Origin: Lichenostomus cassidix
Taxonomy: Eukaryota; Chordata; Aves; Passeriformes; Meliphagidae
Direction of reading: 5' to 3'
Assembly (NCBI GenBank): GCA_008360975.2
Contig: CM039184.1
Coordinates: 44,711,797 to 44,775,796, forward strand
Length of the DNA: 64,000 nt
Shown here: one piece after another, positions 24,621 to 60,589 of the stretch
Position numbering within the stretch: position 1 is the stretch's first letter
Layout of the letters: each line of letters starts with the position of its first letter
The notes under the pieces: model-generated
The model's input: the letters and a program-made list of their open reading frames with translations, nothing else
Told to the model about the DNA's origin: nothing
Database searches by the model: none
Translations under genes and position numbers: made by a program

Positions 24621-27600
24621 ACCTTCTTCAACAAGCCCTTAGCAACTTATGGAGAGATGATGCTGCTCCACGTTGTTGGAGCATTTCACGAAGTCACTTT
24701 TTCACATGATTAGCAGCAAATTTCTACATCAGTCCTTTAGGGCAACTACGATCACTTGCATTTGAATGAGTGCTTCAAAAATGTTCCAGCAGCAGCCTTC
24801 ATCCGCTCTCTCCCTTCACAGCCCAGTTCAGTGCCTTTTACCTGCAGGCCTACAGTGACAACTGTCCTTCATGTAATGACCAGCCAGAAGGCTTAATTCT
24901 GTTACACATTTTATTTGGAGTGGAAACTTTCATTATTCACTTTTGGAGGTTCTCCCTCAAGTCAATCAGGTCTGCTCATCTATATGCAGGTGTAGGCCTT
25001 AATTCTCTCCCTCTTCAACTCTCCTAAAAAGAGTGTTAGCACTTTAATGTGTTCCCTTCAGTGTCTGGAAGTAAAAAAACTCCTGTCTGTGTTCCTCACC
25101 ACAGCGCCCTTCTACAAGAGATTGTGTGAAGGAGACAGAAGAAGAAATTGCACACTGAGATTGTTAGCCAGTCTTGTCTGCTATTTCTGAGTCTGCCTTT
25201 GCCATGTCTCTAGTACTCTTCAGGTATGGGGTAGCATCAGAACAAGGATTCAAAATGCTGCTGTGGACTCTAGAACACATGAATCATGGCCTGTTTTTCT
25301 TCTACGACAAATCAACACCAAAGTGACACTTTGTAGTAATACAGGCCCCAATCCAACAAGGAACATGAGATTCTGTGTAATACTTCTTCACTTCTGTGTA
25401 ATACCACTCCATCCCACTCCATTTCTACCCTTGAAATTCAGGCCTCATGCATTTTAATCCTTAGGTGTCATGGTTAGCATTCGGCTTGACAATGACCAAG
25501 AAGCAGTTTTTTGAATTTTATACTGGAGGAAGTGTCACATTTTTTTAAACCAGATTAACAGGAATGGACATTAAATGCTGATTGTGAGAAAAATGATGAG
25601 GTCATCAAGCATATAATCATATTGCAGGAGGCAACTACTTAACAGTCAGAAAACTGTGTGAATTTTGAGTTCACGCAAACTAAACAAATAAAATTGTTAT
25701 AAAAAATTTCTTTCTTTTTCCTGCAATGAAAGTAAGGATGTGGGATAGTTCAAGAGCTGTAGACTGATGAAGGAATTACCTAATGAGAGATACCACTCCT
25801 CCAAATTCAGAAAGCAGAGAGGAATACATTTATTAAGGAGTTCCTCAAGGATAAGTATCAGAAGCAGTTGAATTACTTTGTTTAATTTGTTTTCTTGCCA
25901 CAGCCAGTAGGACTTCACTATTCATAGGAAAGAGATGAAGCCAGTAGCTGTGGAGACTGGAGTGTCATACAGGAAGAGGTGCAATGATTAAGCCAACATG
26001 TGCTAGGAGCTCCATGGCTGAATATGACATTGTGACTGGGGTACCTGGACACATTAATCCATGTTTACAAAGCATCACTGTGGTATGGTCAGGTGACAGG
26101 TATCATAGAGCAGAACAGGCAAAGGCATTGCACTGAGGAGACAGAAATACTGTGCATGTGGACTCTGAAACATGCCAGCCATGCGTAGGGAAACCCATGT
26201 AGATGGTCAAAGCCCGTGACACTGTGGGTGGAGAAACTTGTCTGTGATAGCAGACAGTTTTTCATATCCATCTCAGACAAAAAACTAAATCAAAGCATAT
26301 CCAGTGAGAAGCTTTAGAAGTACAGTATTAGAGGAACATGGAACCTCATGAGAAGACTCAGAGAGAGGAGTCATGATCGTTACATATACCAGTGAGGTAA
26401 ATAACCACAAGAGAGAAGAGCTACTCCATCTGAAGAGGAGTATCGTCACAAGAACAGGTGGATACACTCCGGCCATGTAGAAATTTAGCATAGAAAAGAA
26501 GCAAAAAACCTTCTTCTAACTATGAGAGAAATTAAGTTCTGGAACTCCTTGTGGGATTTGTCAATGGGAATATGAAACAGAGTTAGGTTTAAGAGAAAAC
26601 TTGACACATTTCTGACCATTATATAATAGCCCCCGAAGATGGTTTTTTTTTGAAGACACACAAACACTTAACATCCATTTTGAAATAGTACTTACTTAAT
26701 TTTTACAGTTGTTGATTATTTGAGGGAATGTGTTGTCTAAGAAATATGCTGGATTTTTACTCCTAAAAACTAAGGTCCACAGACAACTTAGAGCAAGTCT
26801 GGAAGCAGTGCTCTGCTGCATCCTTCCTGTCTTCTGCCTTACACCATCCCTGTTCATTGCCTGTTTAGTGTTCTGGACACTGCCTCTGCTCCAAGAGGAG
26901 CTGTCACTTTTGTTTGGGGCTTCCCCTGTTTTTACATTTGTTGATTACATAAGATGTGTAATAAAAGCCATATGTGCCAAAATACTCAGGGTTTTCCATA
27001 TGTCAGAATAAACTTTGGCCTGATTTTGATATAATCTGTAAACCTCTACAAGAAATAAACCAATCCTCTAATTTCTTCAGTTCCGTTTTCATAATATAGT
27101 CTTAGCTTTACCTGAGCAGCTGTTACGTGAAAACAAACATCTAATGCCTGTAGCTGGAATCGGCCCTTTATCATATTCATCCTTTTGTATGTATTTGTAT
27201 CATCAATCTAAAATACAGGAACAAATCTGAAAGTTTCAGGAAGCAGAGTCTCAGTGAAGTACAGGCTAGAGGTACCCTACTTTTGCTTTCCTAAGAAGAA
27301 AGTAACATACTGAAGAAGGATACAATATGAGCATGTCAAAACAAAACCAAAATGAAGGTTTTTATTTGAAAATATAAAAAAAGTTTTGCACAGTCTGCCT
27401 CTTCTTATTTCTTGTGAATACATTATCCAAGCTTGTATTTGAAGCTTTCTGTTTGAAAAATCATGAAAACAAAATAACTTCATGTTTTATGATGTTGTGT
27501 AAGTATATTAGTTCAAAGTTTATTTAATATGCTATAATATTGAGCCTATAACAAAATCTAATGGAAAGAGAATGATAGGAGACTTCAAAATAATTTTACT

Positions 27601-28384
27601 AAGTTCAAAGCACTCTCCTAGGAAAAAAAAAGAAATACATTAAAATGAAAAAAACCACCCAAATCAACCAAAGAACCTAAGACAGTATGAAGCCTCTGAA
27701 GAAGGAAGAAGTATTGGAACCTACACTGGTAGAAGATGTAACCATGAAGGTATAAGTTACAAATTTTGTGTGCAAAAAAATTTACTATGATACATTGACC
27801 AGATGAATAAACATCAGCCAAAAAGGAGTCCAAAGTTTTAAGAGCAATTCAGACACAACTGTGTCCACATAAGGAGTCTGTGTTCTCTCTCTTACACTTC
27901 AGCTGAGCCAAAGAACTAATATTCCTGTTAAAACATGTATGCGTCTGGAATACAATTAACACTACAGTGTATAAGAGGTGTGACTGTCTGCACTCTCAGA
28001 CATATTAAGACAGACTAGCCACAAGTCAGAAGATGGAAAGGTTTGGGTAAAACACTACTCTCAGTTCAGAGCTGTAAGACAAAATAACTCTGCAGCTATT
28101 TTGAATGGTGCAGTGGGAGTAGAATTTGGCCTGGTGTTTTCAAAGGTTAGTTAAACAAAATATGACCTTTTTCAGGCTAGGGGAACAAAAGAGGTCAGCT
28201 CATTCTCCAGAGCTACAAAAGGTCTTTCAAGAATACCAAAGAAATAAAAATAAAAGCCATGATCACACTTCCTAGATGCACAGATAGAAAAAACACTTTT
28301 ATGTTAAGATACTACCCGGTGAAAAAAGCCCTGGGAGCATCCCAGTTAATAAAAAGTCCTGCCAGTAATTCACCCACTGTGTGA

Positions 28385-28490
28385 AAGGTGTACAGATTCA
28401 AACAATTTTGTCCAAGGTCCCAGAACAAGACAGTCGCAGAACTGGGATTTGACCCAAAATCTGCTATTTTTCAGCATCTTGCAGTATATA
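28385..28490 (+). mobile_element. Probable MIR SINE relic
   Basis: The segments tccaaggtcccagaacaag, cgcagaactgggatttgacc and caaaatctgctatttttca parallel the MIR core and tail (cccaaggtca...gcagagccgggattcgaaccc). MIR-type SINEs predate the amniote radiation and are rare in birds. Divergence is high. Confidence 0.55.
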
Positions 28491-29369
28491 ATAGTACTTC
28501 ATAAGGCACCTTGAAGAATTGTAAAGAGTCTGCTGAATCTGATTGTATTTTAATAACTCATTGGGCAAAGGAAGCCTAATGCAGCTCTCCCATTCCTTTG
28601 TGGGTAAGAACTTACATAGGTTATACTGCTTGCAAGGACATTCTGGTACAAGCTGGACATTGCGTACAAACAGATCAGTTACCCAAACTTCACTGATTTA
28701 ATTCTCTGCTGCAGGCTGGAATTGATGCGCTAGTCTCTTTGAGAGGAGCAAAACGCTACTCCAACATCTCGAATGAGATGCAGTGATTCTGATCACAAAG
28801 TAATACCTTTGAATCAGATGTGCTACTCTTTCCTCTGCTGCTTCTTTACATGCATAGCAAGAAACTGTAGCACTCACATAGTGATGGCATAAAGCACAGA
28901 TTTTGACTGTGCTGCATCAGGTGATGCTTAGGGTGAAACTGCTAGCAGCCAAAAATGAACTTGAAGGAACTGGATCCTGAAGAAAGGCAATTTTTTCCAA
29001 TGTCTCCCTTGCTTTGAAAGGAAAGTAAGTTTATTTTGAGGTTGCAGATTATTCCTCTCTCTCACGCTTCACCACACAGGTTGGAATTATTTGTTTTCTA
29101 CCTCCCTTGAGGAAATCTTGCACTAGGAATGTAATATATTCTATTGTAAGTGAATTTGTCACACTTTAAACAACTCATAATAAGAATGTCTGTTTTTTCA
29201 TGCTTTAAGGATCATGCTCCATACTATCAGAGAGAAAAAATATCTACTTGGAAGCAGAAAGGATGCTATTTTAAGATGTTAGAAAGGAAAGAAAATTGAC
29301 AAATCTGAAAGAAACTGGTGCTAGAAATCTCTCTTTGCTTATATGCAATAGGAATGAATATGTTAGCAT

Positions 29370-29570
29370 TCCCAAATATTAATGAACTTGAAAGCATTCA
29401 TAGGAAATCTCAATTGTTCATGTTTTGATAATTTTAAATGAAAGACATCCTTCCCTGTTCTCTTTAGATCAACATTTGTCACAGTAACTAATGAGGAAGT
29501 AATTATAATGTAATTTGTCAGAATAATCTGACAGGCAAAGAATTATGTTCTCAATCCTAAAGGACTACAT
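29370..29570. promoter_or_regulatory. Candidate conserved element in the GSX2-CHIC2 intergenic region
   Basis: AT-rich, repeat-free sequence with aatattaatgaac, aactaatgaggaag, agtaattataatg and a cagaataatctgacagg segment. Composition-based call only. Confidence 0.22.
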
Positions 29571-32500
29571 AGTTCTAGTTTTCCAACAGATTGGGTACAT
29601 GTGGGTGGCATAACAGAGGGTATTTGCCTTTAAGCAGGATAAAAACTTTTGCACTTTCTATTCTCAAGAAAAAAAGGACAAAGGCATTGTCTAATTCTCT
29701 AAAATATGTTACATGAAGGCATTTCACCTTAATACAGATTAGCAAATCTTATTTTAACAATTTCATCATGTAAAAGCTACTTCTTTTTACAGTGACTTTG
29801 AGATTTATAGTTCAGTTGCAGTAGTTAAGTAGTCACCCACTGTTTCTTTAAGACAGTGAGTAAACAATTTAGTCATTCAGTCATATTTACCAAGAGGAAA
29901 ACAGTTGTCTTCAGAATAAGTATAAACTACAAGAAGGCATTGAAGGATGGAAAAACAAAGAAACAAGAAAGAAAAAAAAGACATTAATTTAAAATCCCTG
30001 CTGGTGTTCAGGGAGGTGTGATTGTTCACTTCAATAACAGCTAGAGGAGGCCTGCATTTGTCATTGACCAGTTTGATCTGGGGTACGTTTTAGTTCATTT
30101 TGTTTAGAATAGAAGTTGATCACAGCTTTACCCAAGTAACGGCATCTGTATTTCTAATATATACAGCAGAGGACACAACTCACATTATTCCTTTATACCT
30201 GTTTTCAGCACTTCCAACAGATAGTGTTCTTACCTTTTGATTAAAGGATTGATATTGTACACTTGCCATTAAAAGAATGTCTTTAAAACCTAGAACTTGC
30301 TGTTGTATTTGTATGTTTATAGGATTTTGTTTACATTTTGTTTTACTGGACTTTATGTTTTTGGTCTCCCAGTACTGAATAAAACCCCCTTAGTTTCAAT
30401 GCTAAATTAATCTCAAATAAAATCATATTTTTTTGCGTGTTTGTGTTTAACTGATGTGATTATAGGAAAAAAACACAAAAGCAAAGCAGCAAGGATTCTG
30501 CTGCATTAGATTCTAATATTGACAGGAAGAGAAGAAACAAATTGCCATGCATATATATTTCATGTCAGTGTGCCCTACAAGACGAAAATAAAACCCAGTG
30601 TAATGCCTAAAAACAGGCAAGAGTTTATCTTGCCTGGAGGTTATGTGAAACAGAGGTAGGTCTTTAAGTCAAGACTATCACAAATTATGGATTAGGAGAT
30701 TCTGCCTTCAGTAACATGGTGTCATTTGGTCCTTGAAAGAGCAGGAGTACCCAACTGCACTCATCCACAGTTTCAATGGATTTGAAACAACAAGGACTCT
30801 ATTTGTCATTTTGTTTCATGTTAAGGAAGTTCTGAAAAGGAAGTATCTGCTTTTCTCTTTACATGCAATCTATGTTTTCTGTACTTTATTTAGGACTTAT
30901 AAAGAGTCTCTTTAAGAAATACTATTTTCTATGTAGACGTATCTTTTCACCTCTTATTAACCTCATGAAATATAGGAAGCTGGACCAACAGGAAAACAAA
31001 ATAAATTGCTTGACAGAAGGAAAAAAGGCTATTAAAAAATGACATGAATTGGAGCTATTCAACATATCTTTTTACTCTAAGAGTTCACACAATCCTGCAT
31101 CATAAAGCCAGCAACACAAATCTGACTTACTGTAATGGTTTGGTGTCAAGATTTCCCTTTGATTTTTGTACAGAAAATCTTGGTTAGTTTATTTGTGGTT
31201 TACAGGGATTTTCCAAAATAATCAGTTAATCAGCAAGAAAGGACATAATGAAATTGGTCAGAGAAACAAATACAATCCTGTGACCGTAACAATAGGTTCT
31301 GCAGCGTTATTTGTAGCTATGTACCTGCTCCTGACTTTGCCTTTCCACACTTCTGCAATAGTATAACTAAAATACTTTTCTTTTTATGTTTAATTTTTTA
31401 TTTTTTATTACTTTGTTAAAACTCAGGGCATAGTGGTCACTGATGCCATTAGCAGAAATGTGTGCATTATCAGATGCACTTTGTCCAAATTTGTCAAGAG
31501 CAATGGGACACTGAGGCAGGACAGAGGAGCCAACCCAGAGGTAAGGGGCTCTGTGTTAAGGGAAGGGACTGATATGAGACCAGGTCTCAGAGCAGAGCAA
31601 GCAAAGCACAGACTGATGTGAGTACCCCTGGAGGCTTGTTACAGTTTTGTAGCTTTGTTAAACTCCCTCTGCAGTGTATATTACTTCTATCTTCTCTGGC
31701 TTCTCTACCATGCTATCCTCCCCTGCTTGCCCCCTTCCCTTGCTATCACCACCCACTCTTTTTTTTTTTTTTGGCTACCTCTCTTCTCTTAATTAATCAG
31801 GGAAAGAAAAGCTATTCCTGCCAGCTTTGCTTTGCTGTTGAATGGTGGTAGGAGTTCAAAGAACAAGGTTACGCCTGCACCTGCTGCTTGATGCCCTGTT
31901 ACGTGAAACAATTTTCTTCAGAAGTTCCAACAATGTACTAATTAACAAAGGAAAACACAGGGCAAAACAAGATAAAGACTGTGGGAGGAATGAGGTGAGT
32001 AACAACTGAGAAGATGTCAGAGGGAAGCAGGGAAAGGAGCAATGACAAAGGGGGAGCTGGGATAGAAACACAGAAAAAAGGAGAGGGACAAACAATAAGG
32101 GTGAGGAAAGTTTAAAAAAAAACAACCAAAAAACAAAAAAGTGAGAGGGAACTGGAACAAAGAGCTGCATAAAAAGAAATTATTTAAAGTCTCCTTTAGA
32201 TTACAGTACTCAATTCTTCTAGAGCAATTCTGAAGACAGTGAGTAAAATTGTCAGAGATCTGTATATGGTATCAATTCTCCCCTAATTCAGTAAGGAAAT
32301 TTACTGGGGAGGGAGGGCATTCTTACCTGGAACAACAGCACAATGCTCCTCAAGCAGGACTTTCAGCCCACCTTCTCTATTTAGATATGAAGAGAGTCAA
32401 GTGGCTTTGAAATGCAATCAGTATGAGCCTGGCATTACTCTCACTGTTCCCAGAGAAAGGACAATGAACTGTAAATGGGAATCCCACCATGTCAGGTTAG

Positions 32501-33154
32501 AGTAGACACCAAAACACTCACAAGTAAAACTCCGTGATGTAAAGGCAAGGATTCAGAAGTGTGTGGCTGGTGGCAGGGCTGGCATATAGCAGGGACGTCT
32601 CAGCAATGGAGAAGCAGTGATGACTCACTGATACTTCTTGAAACAGAGGAGAGGCCCACCTTCTTCCGAGTGTGTGGTAGAACAAGCTGCACAAAATGAG
32701 GAGTTTCCTTGCCACACTGCACAGGGATCTTGGACCTCAAAGGGTTGCTGGTCTCTGCAGCACCGCTCTAAGGGCTTAAGTGTGATGTAGGTAAGCCCAT
32801 CCCCTCAATGTTTTTTCCAAGACTTCCAGAATGGTGCTGCTGTGCTGCATGGCATTAACTCTGATTACCTGTCAGCTACTGTGAAACGGGTATCTGAATA
32901 CAGACTGGTTACCAAATTCATCTGTAGAGTGATGCAGAACAAGGAGGCACAGCTTCACTGAAATTACAGGATTTTCTCTTACTTTTGCCAGTATTAAATT
33001 TAGTCAATTTTCTCAATTGCAGGACTGTTAGACAGAACTAATGAGCCATCAATCTTGCTAAATCAAATTTCTATGTGTGAGACACGTAAGAAGTGCAACT
33101 AGGTAAAAATCCCACGAATTAAGCACACTAGTATGAAAGTACATTAATACTCAG

Positions 33155-34045
33155 GTGAATTCTGTGTTTGAATTTGCAGATAACACTGAGCTGAGAGGTG
33201 TGGTTGACACACCTGGAGGATGGGATGCCATCCAGAGGGACCTGGACTTGAGAAGTGCTCCCATGGTAATCTCATGCAATTTAACAAGCCCAAGTGCAAG
33301 GTGCTGCACCTGGGTTGGGGCAACTCCCGGTATCAGCACAGGCTGGGGATGAACAGATCCAGAGCAGCCCTGCTGAGAGGGTCTTGGGGGTGCTGGTGGG
33401 TGAGAGGCTGGACATGACCCAGCCATGTGCACTCACAGCCCAGAAATGCAAACGTGTGCTGGGCTGCATCCAAAGCCCCGTGGGCAGCAGGGCCAGGCAG
33501 GGGATTCTGCTCTGCTCTGCTCTGCTCTGCTCTGGTGAGAGCTCACCTGCAGTGGTGCATCAACTCTGGGGTCCTCAGCACAGGACGGACATGGACCTGC
33601 TGGAACAAGTCCAGAGAAGTGCCACCAAGCTGATTAGAGGGATGGAGAACCTTCGCTAAGAGGAAATCCTGAAAGAATTGGGGTTGTTCAGCCTGGAGAA
33701 GAAAAACCTTTTGGGTGACCTGATTGTGGCCTTGCAGTACCTGAAGGAGGCCTACAAGAAAGATAGGGAGGGACCTTCTACAAGGACGTGTACTAGATAT
33801 TAGCAAGAAATTATTTACTGTGAGGGTAAAGAGATATTTTTTACATTTACTATGAAGCTGAAACACTGGAACAGGTTGCCCAGAGAAGCTGTGGATGCCT
33901 CATCCTTGGAAGTGTCTGAAGCCAGGTTAGATTAGGCCTTGAGCAACCTGGTCTAGTGAAAGTTGTCTCTGCCCACAGCAGGGCAAAGTGAAACTTGATG
34001 ATCTTTAATGTTCTGTCTAACCCAAACCATTCTATGATTCCATGA
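33155..34045 (+). mobile_element. CR1 LINE 3' fragment, sense orientation
   Basis: Non-LTR retrotransposon remnant covering the end of the reverse-transcriptase ORF and the 3' UTR. Recognisable pieces include [13 protein letters not shown] (from LINE FADD/T), the gctgggctgcatc segment, ggaacaggttgcccagagaag, and the 3' terminus attctatgattccatga. The reading frame is broken by substitutions and indels, and part of the usual 3' region near 33785 is missing. The copy is 5'-truncated as is usual. It contains a (CTGCT)n expansion at about 33504-33534. Confidence 0.9.
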
Positions 34046-34694
34046 GAAACAGCTTAAACTTCTTTTTTTCAAACTGTTTCGGGCTGAACCCTCTGACATC
34101 ATACATTAAATACTGCTGCAAGTACATGATCCACCAGTCCACTCTGTCAAATAAAAAAAAGTCTGCTCTCCCTTTTTAAAATATCATCCTACTACTGCTG
34201 TATCTCATGTCAGCACTACCTTCTGCCATTGTCACAACAGCTGATGGCTGACCTGTTGCTAAGGCCATTATGCTCACACTGGCATTTTTCCAGGCTTTGT
34301 TTTAAGTTTCAGTTATGAGAAATACCAAAACTGCTGAGAGAGTGAAGTGGTTCTCCCCATAATTTTTAGGTTTTTATGGTTAGCATTCATCTATGTAGTC
34401 CTAAAGGGGCTTCAAATTCATTATTCATCTGCTCTGCAGTGGCCTTAGCATGGTGCTTTCCAAGAAGGATTCAAGGCTGTCACAGGAATGGCAGATCCAG
34501 GAACTGACAGCACCAAGGGACGTGCAGTCACCTGGTCCCAGCCTTCATGAGAGCAAATCAGCCTTGGCCAGGGGCCACTTTTCACACACCTCCCAGCACT
34601 AAACCAAAGGGACCAATTGGCAACCCCTCAGCTCACAGCAGGTGTCCAAACCCCCTTGCTGACTTCATGGATGCTCAAAAAAGGGTTAAAACCT
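34046..34694. other. Spacer between two CR1 fragments
   Basis: Unique-looking sequence with no gene. The 3' half (34440-34680) may be a diverged continuation of repeat DNA, but I could not assign it. Confidence 0.5.
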
Positions 34695-35232
34695 TGTGGT
34701 CAAGGTGGCCAGTGGTATCCTAGGCTGCGTTAGGAGGGGCACTGCCAGCAGGTAGAGGGAGGTGATCCTGTCCCTCTACTCAGCCCTGGTGAGGCACACC
34801 TGGAATGCTGTGGCAATTCTGGGCTCTCCAGGACAAGAGAGATGTGGAGCTCCTGGAGTGCGTCAAGTGGAAGGCCATAAAGGTGATTAAGGGGCTGGAG
34901 CATCTCGCTTATGAGGAAAAGCTGAGGGAGCTGGGCCTGTTCAGACTCAAGAAGAGGTGGTCTGAGAGGTGGCCTCATCAGTATCTATCAGAATCTGCAC
35001 GGAGGATGTCAGAGGATGAAGCCAGGTGCTTCTCAGCAGTGCAAAGCCATTGGAAAAGGGCCAACGGGCAGAAACTGATGCACAGGAAGTTCCACCGGAA
35101 TATGAGGAAGAACTTCTTTACTGTGGAGGCGGCCACACACTAGAACAGATTGTCCAGTGGACTCTCGCACTGGAGATGTTCAGGCACTGTCTGGGTACAA
35201 TGCCGTGCCCTGTGCTCCAGGATGAATGACCT
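34695..35232 (+). mobile_element. CR1 LINE fragment, sense, adjoining the CHIC2 promoter
   Basis: A second CR1 copy of a different subtype from the one upstream. It includes gtgattaaggggctggagca, agctgagggagctgggcctg, and the 3' segment ggaagttccaccggaatatg. The characteristic terminal short repeat is absent, so it is truncated at the 3' side where the CpG island begins. The frames are degenerate. Confidence 0.85.
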
Positions 35233-35319
35233 GCACCCGAGGCACTCCCAGGCGGACCCGCTCCCCGCCTGTGGGACAGCCGGGCCCGGGCACAACGGCG
35301 CTCGCGGGCACCCCGCGGG

Positions 35320-35425
35320 CCGCCCCGCCCCTCTCCGCCCCTCTCCGCCCCGCCCCTCTCCGCCCCGCCTCTCTCCGCCCCGCCCCGCCTCTCTCCGCCC
35401 CGCCCCGCCCCGCCTCTCTCCTCCC
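35320..35425 (+). repeat. GC-rich minisatellite of CCGCCCC/TCTCT units
   Basis: About 105 bp of variable-length repeats alternate CCGCCCC blocks with CTCTC spacers. The plus strand is nearly pure pyrimidine with interspersed G. It lies 300-400 bp upstream of the CHIC2 ATG and is probably length-polymorphic. It also carries repeated Sp1-type sites. Confidence 0.8.
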
Positions 35426-35436
35426 CGGTGCGGTCC

Positions 35437-35492
35437 GGCCGGCGGCGGGCGGGGCGGGGGCGGGGCCGGGGCCGGATGTTGTTGTTGTTGTT
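35437..35492 (+). repeat. G-rich tract with quadruplex potential, followed by (TTG)n
   Basis: At 35442-35475 several runs of three to five G are separated by one to three bases, which fits the G-quadruplex pattern on the plus strand. It is followed directly by about five TTG repeats at 35477-35491. Confidence 0.7.
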
Positions 35493-35718
35493 CCTGCCCC
35501 GCCCTCGCCCCCTCCCCCCGCGGAGGGTGACGGGCGCTTCCCCGCCCGGAGCCGCCGCTGCTGCTTCAGCCGCTGCCGCCGCCGCGGCCCCGCTGCCGCC
35601 CGGCCCGGCCCGGCCCGGCTCCGGGGCGCCCCCGCCGGCCCCCTCCCGCCCGCCTCCCTGGCCGGCTCCCGTCGCGTCGCTCCGGCTCTTCTGGCTCAGC
35701 GGACGCCCCGGCCCGGCC

Positions 35719-59511
<23,793 letters not shown>

Positions 59512-59630
59512 TGTTCGATTTATTTATAGAGACTTATTCAAGTATGTTGTCTTTCCAATGGTGCCTTGCTTGGTGCTCTCCTGGTAGTAACATAGCATTG
59601 GTTCTACAGAATCTTGTGGGGTTTTCATTC

Positions 59631-59741
59631 TTTTTTTTTGTTTGTTTGGTTTGGGGTTTTTTTGTGTTTTGGTTATTGTTGCTTTTTTTCGTGTTTGTTT
59701 GTTTGTTTTGTTGGTTGGTTGTTTTCTGTTGGGTTTTTTTA
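59631..59741 (+). repeat. T/G low-complexity tract
   Basis: About 110 bp of nearly pure T and G with (TTTG)n and (TTGG)n units just after CHIC2 exon 6. Confidence 0.85.
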
Positions 59742-59872
59742 AATAAGAATATGTTCTAAGTGCATTTGGTCAAACTGCAAATTAATTTCACACAAATGTT
59801 AATTACTACTTAAGTTATTTTTACTTTTGCTACTTCTGTTTATTAATGTATCTTGATTTTCAAAGAGTCTTT

Positions 59873-59906
59873 TATATGTATGCGCGCGTGTGTGTACGTA
59901 TATATA
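59873..59906. repeat. 34-bp perfect alternating pyrimidine-purine tract
   Basis: Every step from 59873 to 59906 is pyrimidine-purine (TA, TG and CG steps), including a central cgcgcgtgtgtgtacg. Such tracts favour left-handed Z-DNA. It lies 362 bp after the CHIC2 stop, probably in the 3' UTR. Confidence 0.85.
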
Positions 59907-60517
59907 TTACTATAAATACACAGCTGAAAATTATATACAAGTGAACAGATATTTTTTTATCCCAATATGATACAACTGATTGACTGTACATTGTGCAAGT
60001 CCCTTTAGTCATTCATTTACATGCTGAAGTTCCTTCTAAGATGTTCTGAAACTTCTGTCAGTGACTAGTCAATTGTAAATACTTTTATTTCTTTTTGGGA
60101 TATTGACTAGTCTCTTCTAGCAAAAGGAGACAAACTTCTTTTTGAAACTGTGATTTTTTGGAACCCAGATGTTAGTAGAAATCTCTGTGCTTTTCATGAC
60201 GAAGTCCTGTCAGCTGGTTCTGAAAAAGTTCAGCTTTAAAAAGTTTAGAAAACCAAGCAGCCAAGTGGAATTATTTTACTCAGACTAGAAGAATCACTGA
60301 GAGAATTGCATGCATCTGGATAGTAGAACTCAAGATCACAAAAGTAAATTATTACTGCATTTTATAATGTAGCTGTTTTAATTCAGTCACTTGCCATGTG
60401 CCAGTTTTATTCATACTGTTTACCAGATCCTTTACACAGGGGTGCAGAAGGACTTGTTTTGCTAAAACTTAATTGTCCAAGAAGACCTTTCATGGATTTT
60501 TTTTGTTTATTTTAAAG

Positions 60518-60589
60518 CCACATAAGCAGAAAAAAGTTATTGAAGAATTCTTGAACAGTGCAGTTCGAGATGCAAATGCCATGTATTAA
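60518..60589 (+). other. Possible alternative terminal coding exon downstream of CHIC2
   Basis: A good acceptor (TTTTTTTTGTTTATTTTAAAG, AG at 60516-60517) precedes a 23-codon open frame, beginning PHKQKKVIEEF and ending SAVRDANAMY, then TAA at 60587-60589. It is in phase 0, the same phase as the exon 5 donor of CHIC2, so an exon 5 to this exon splice would replace the last 16 residues. I do not recognise the peptide. A frame this short can be open by chance. Confidence 0.2.

Larger units (their letters stand above)
24621..33154. other. Gene-free AT-rich DNA between GSX2 and CHIC2
   Basis: No gene recognised on either strand. Contains the MIR-like relic (28385-28490) and one weak candidate element (29370-29570). 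Confidence 0.75.

Noticed and set aside
33504..33534. (CTGCT)n as an independent microsatellite locus
   Set aside because: It lies inside the CR1 copy and is best described as part of it.
33294..33659. 121-codon frame near 33.3 kb
   Set aside because: Translation of a degraded CR1 fragment; not a host gene.
34805..35143. 112-codon frame near 34.8 kb
   Set aside because: Also a CR1 3' segment; the frame is incidental.
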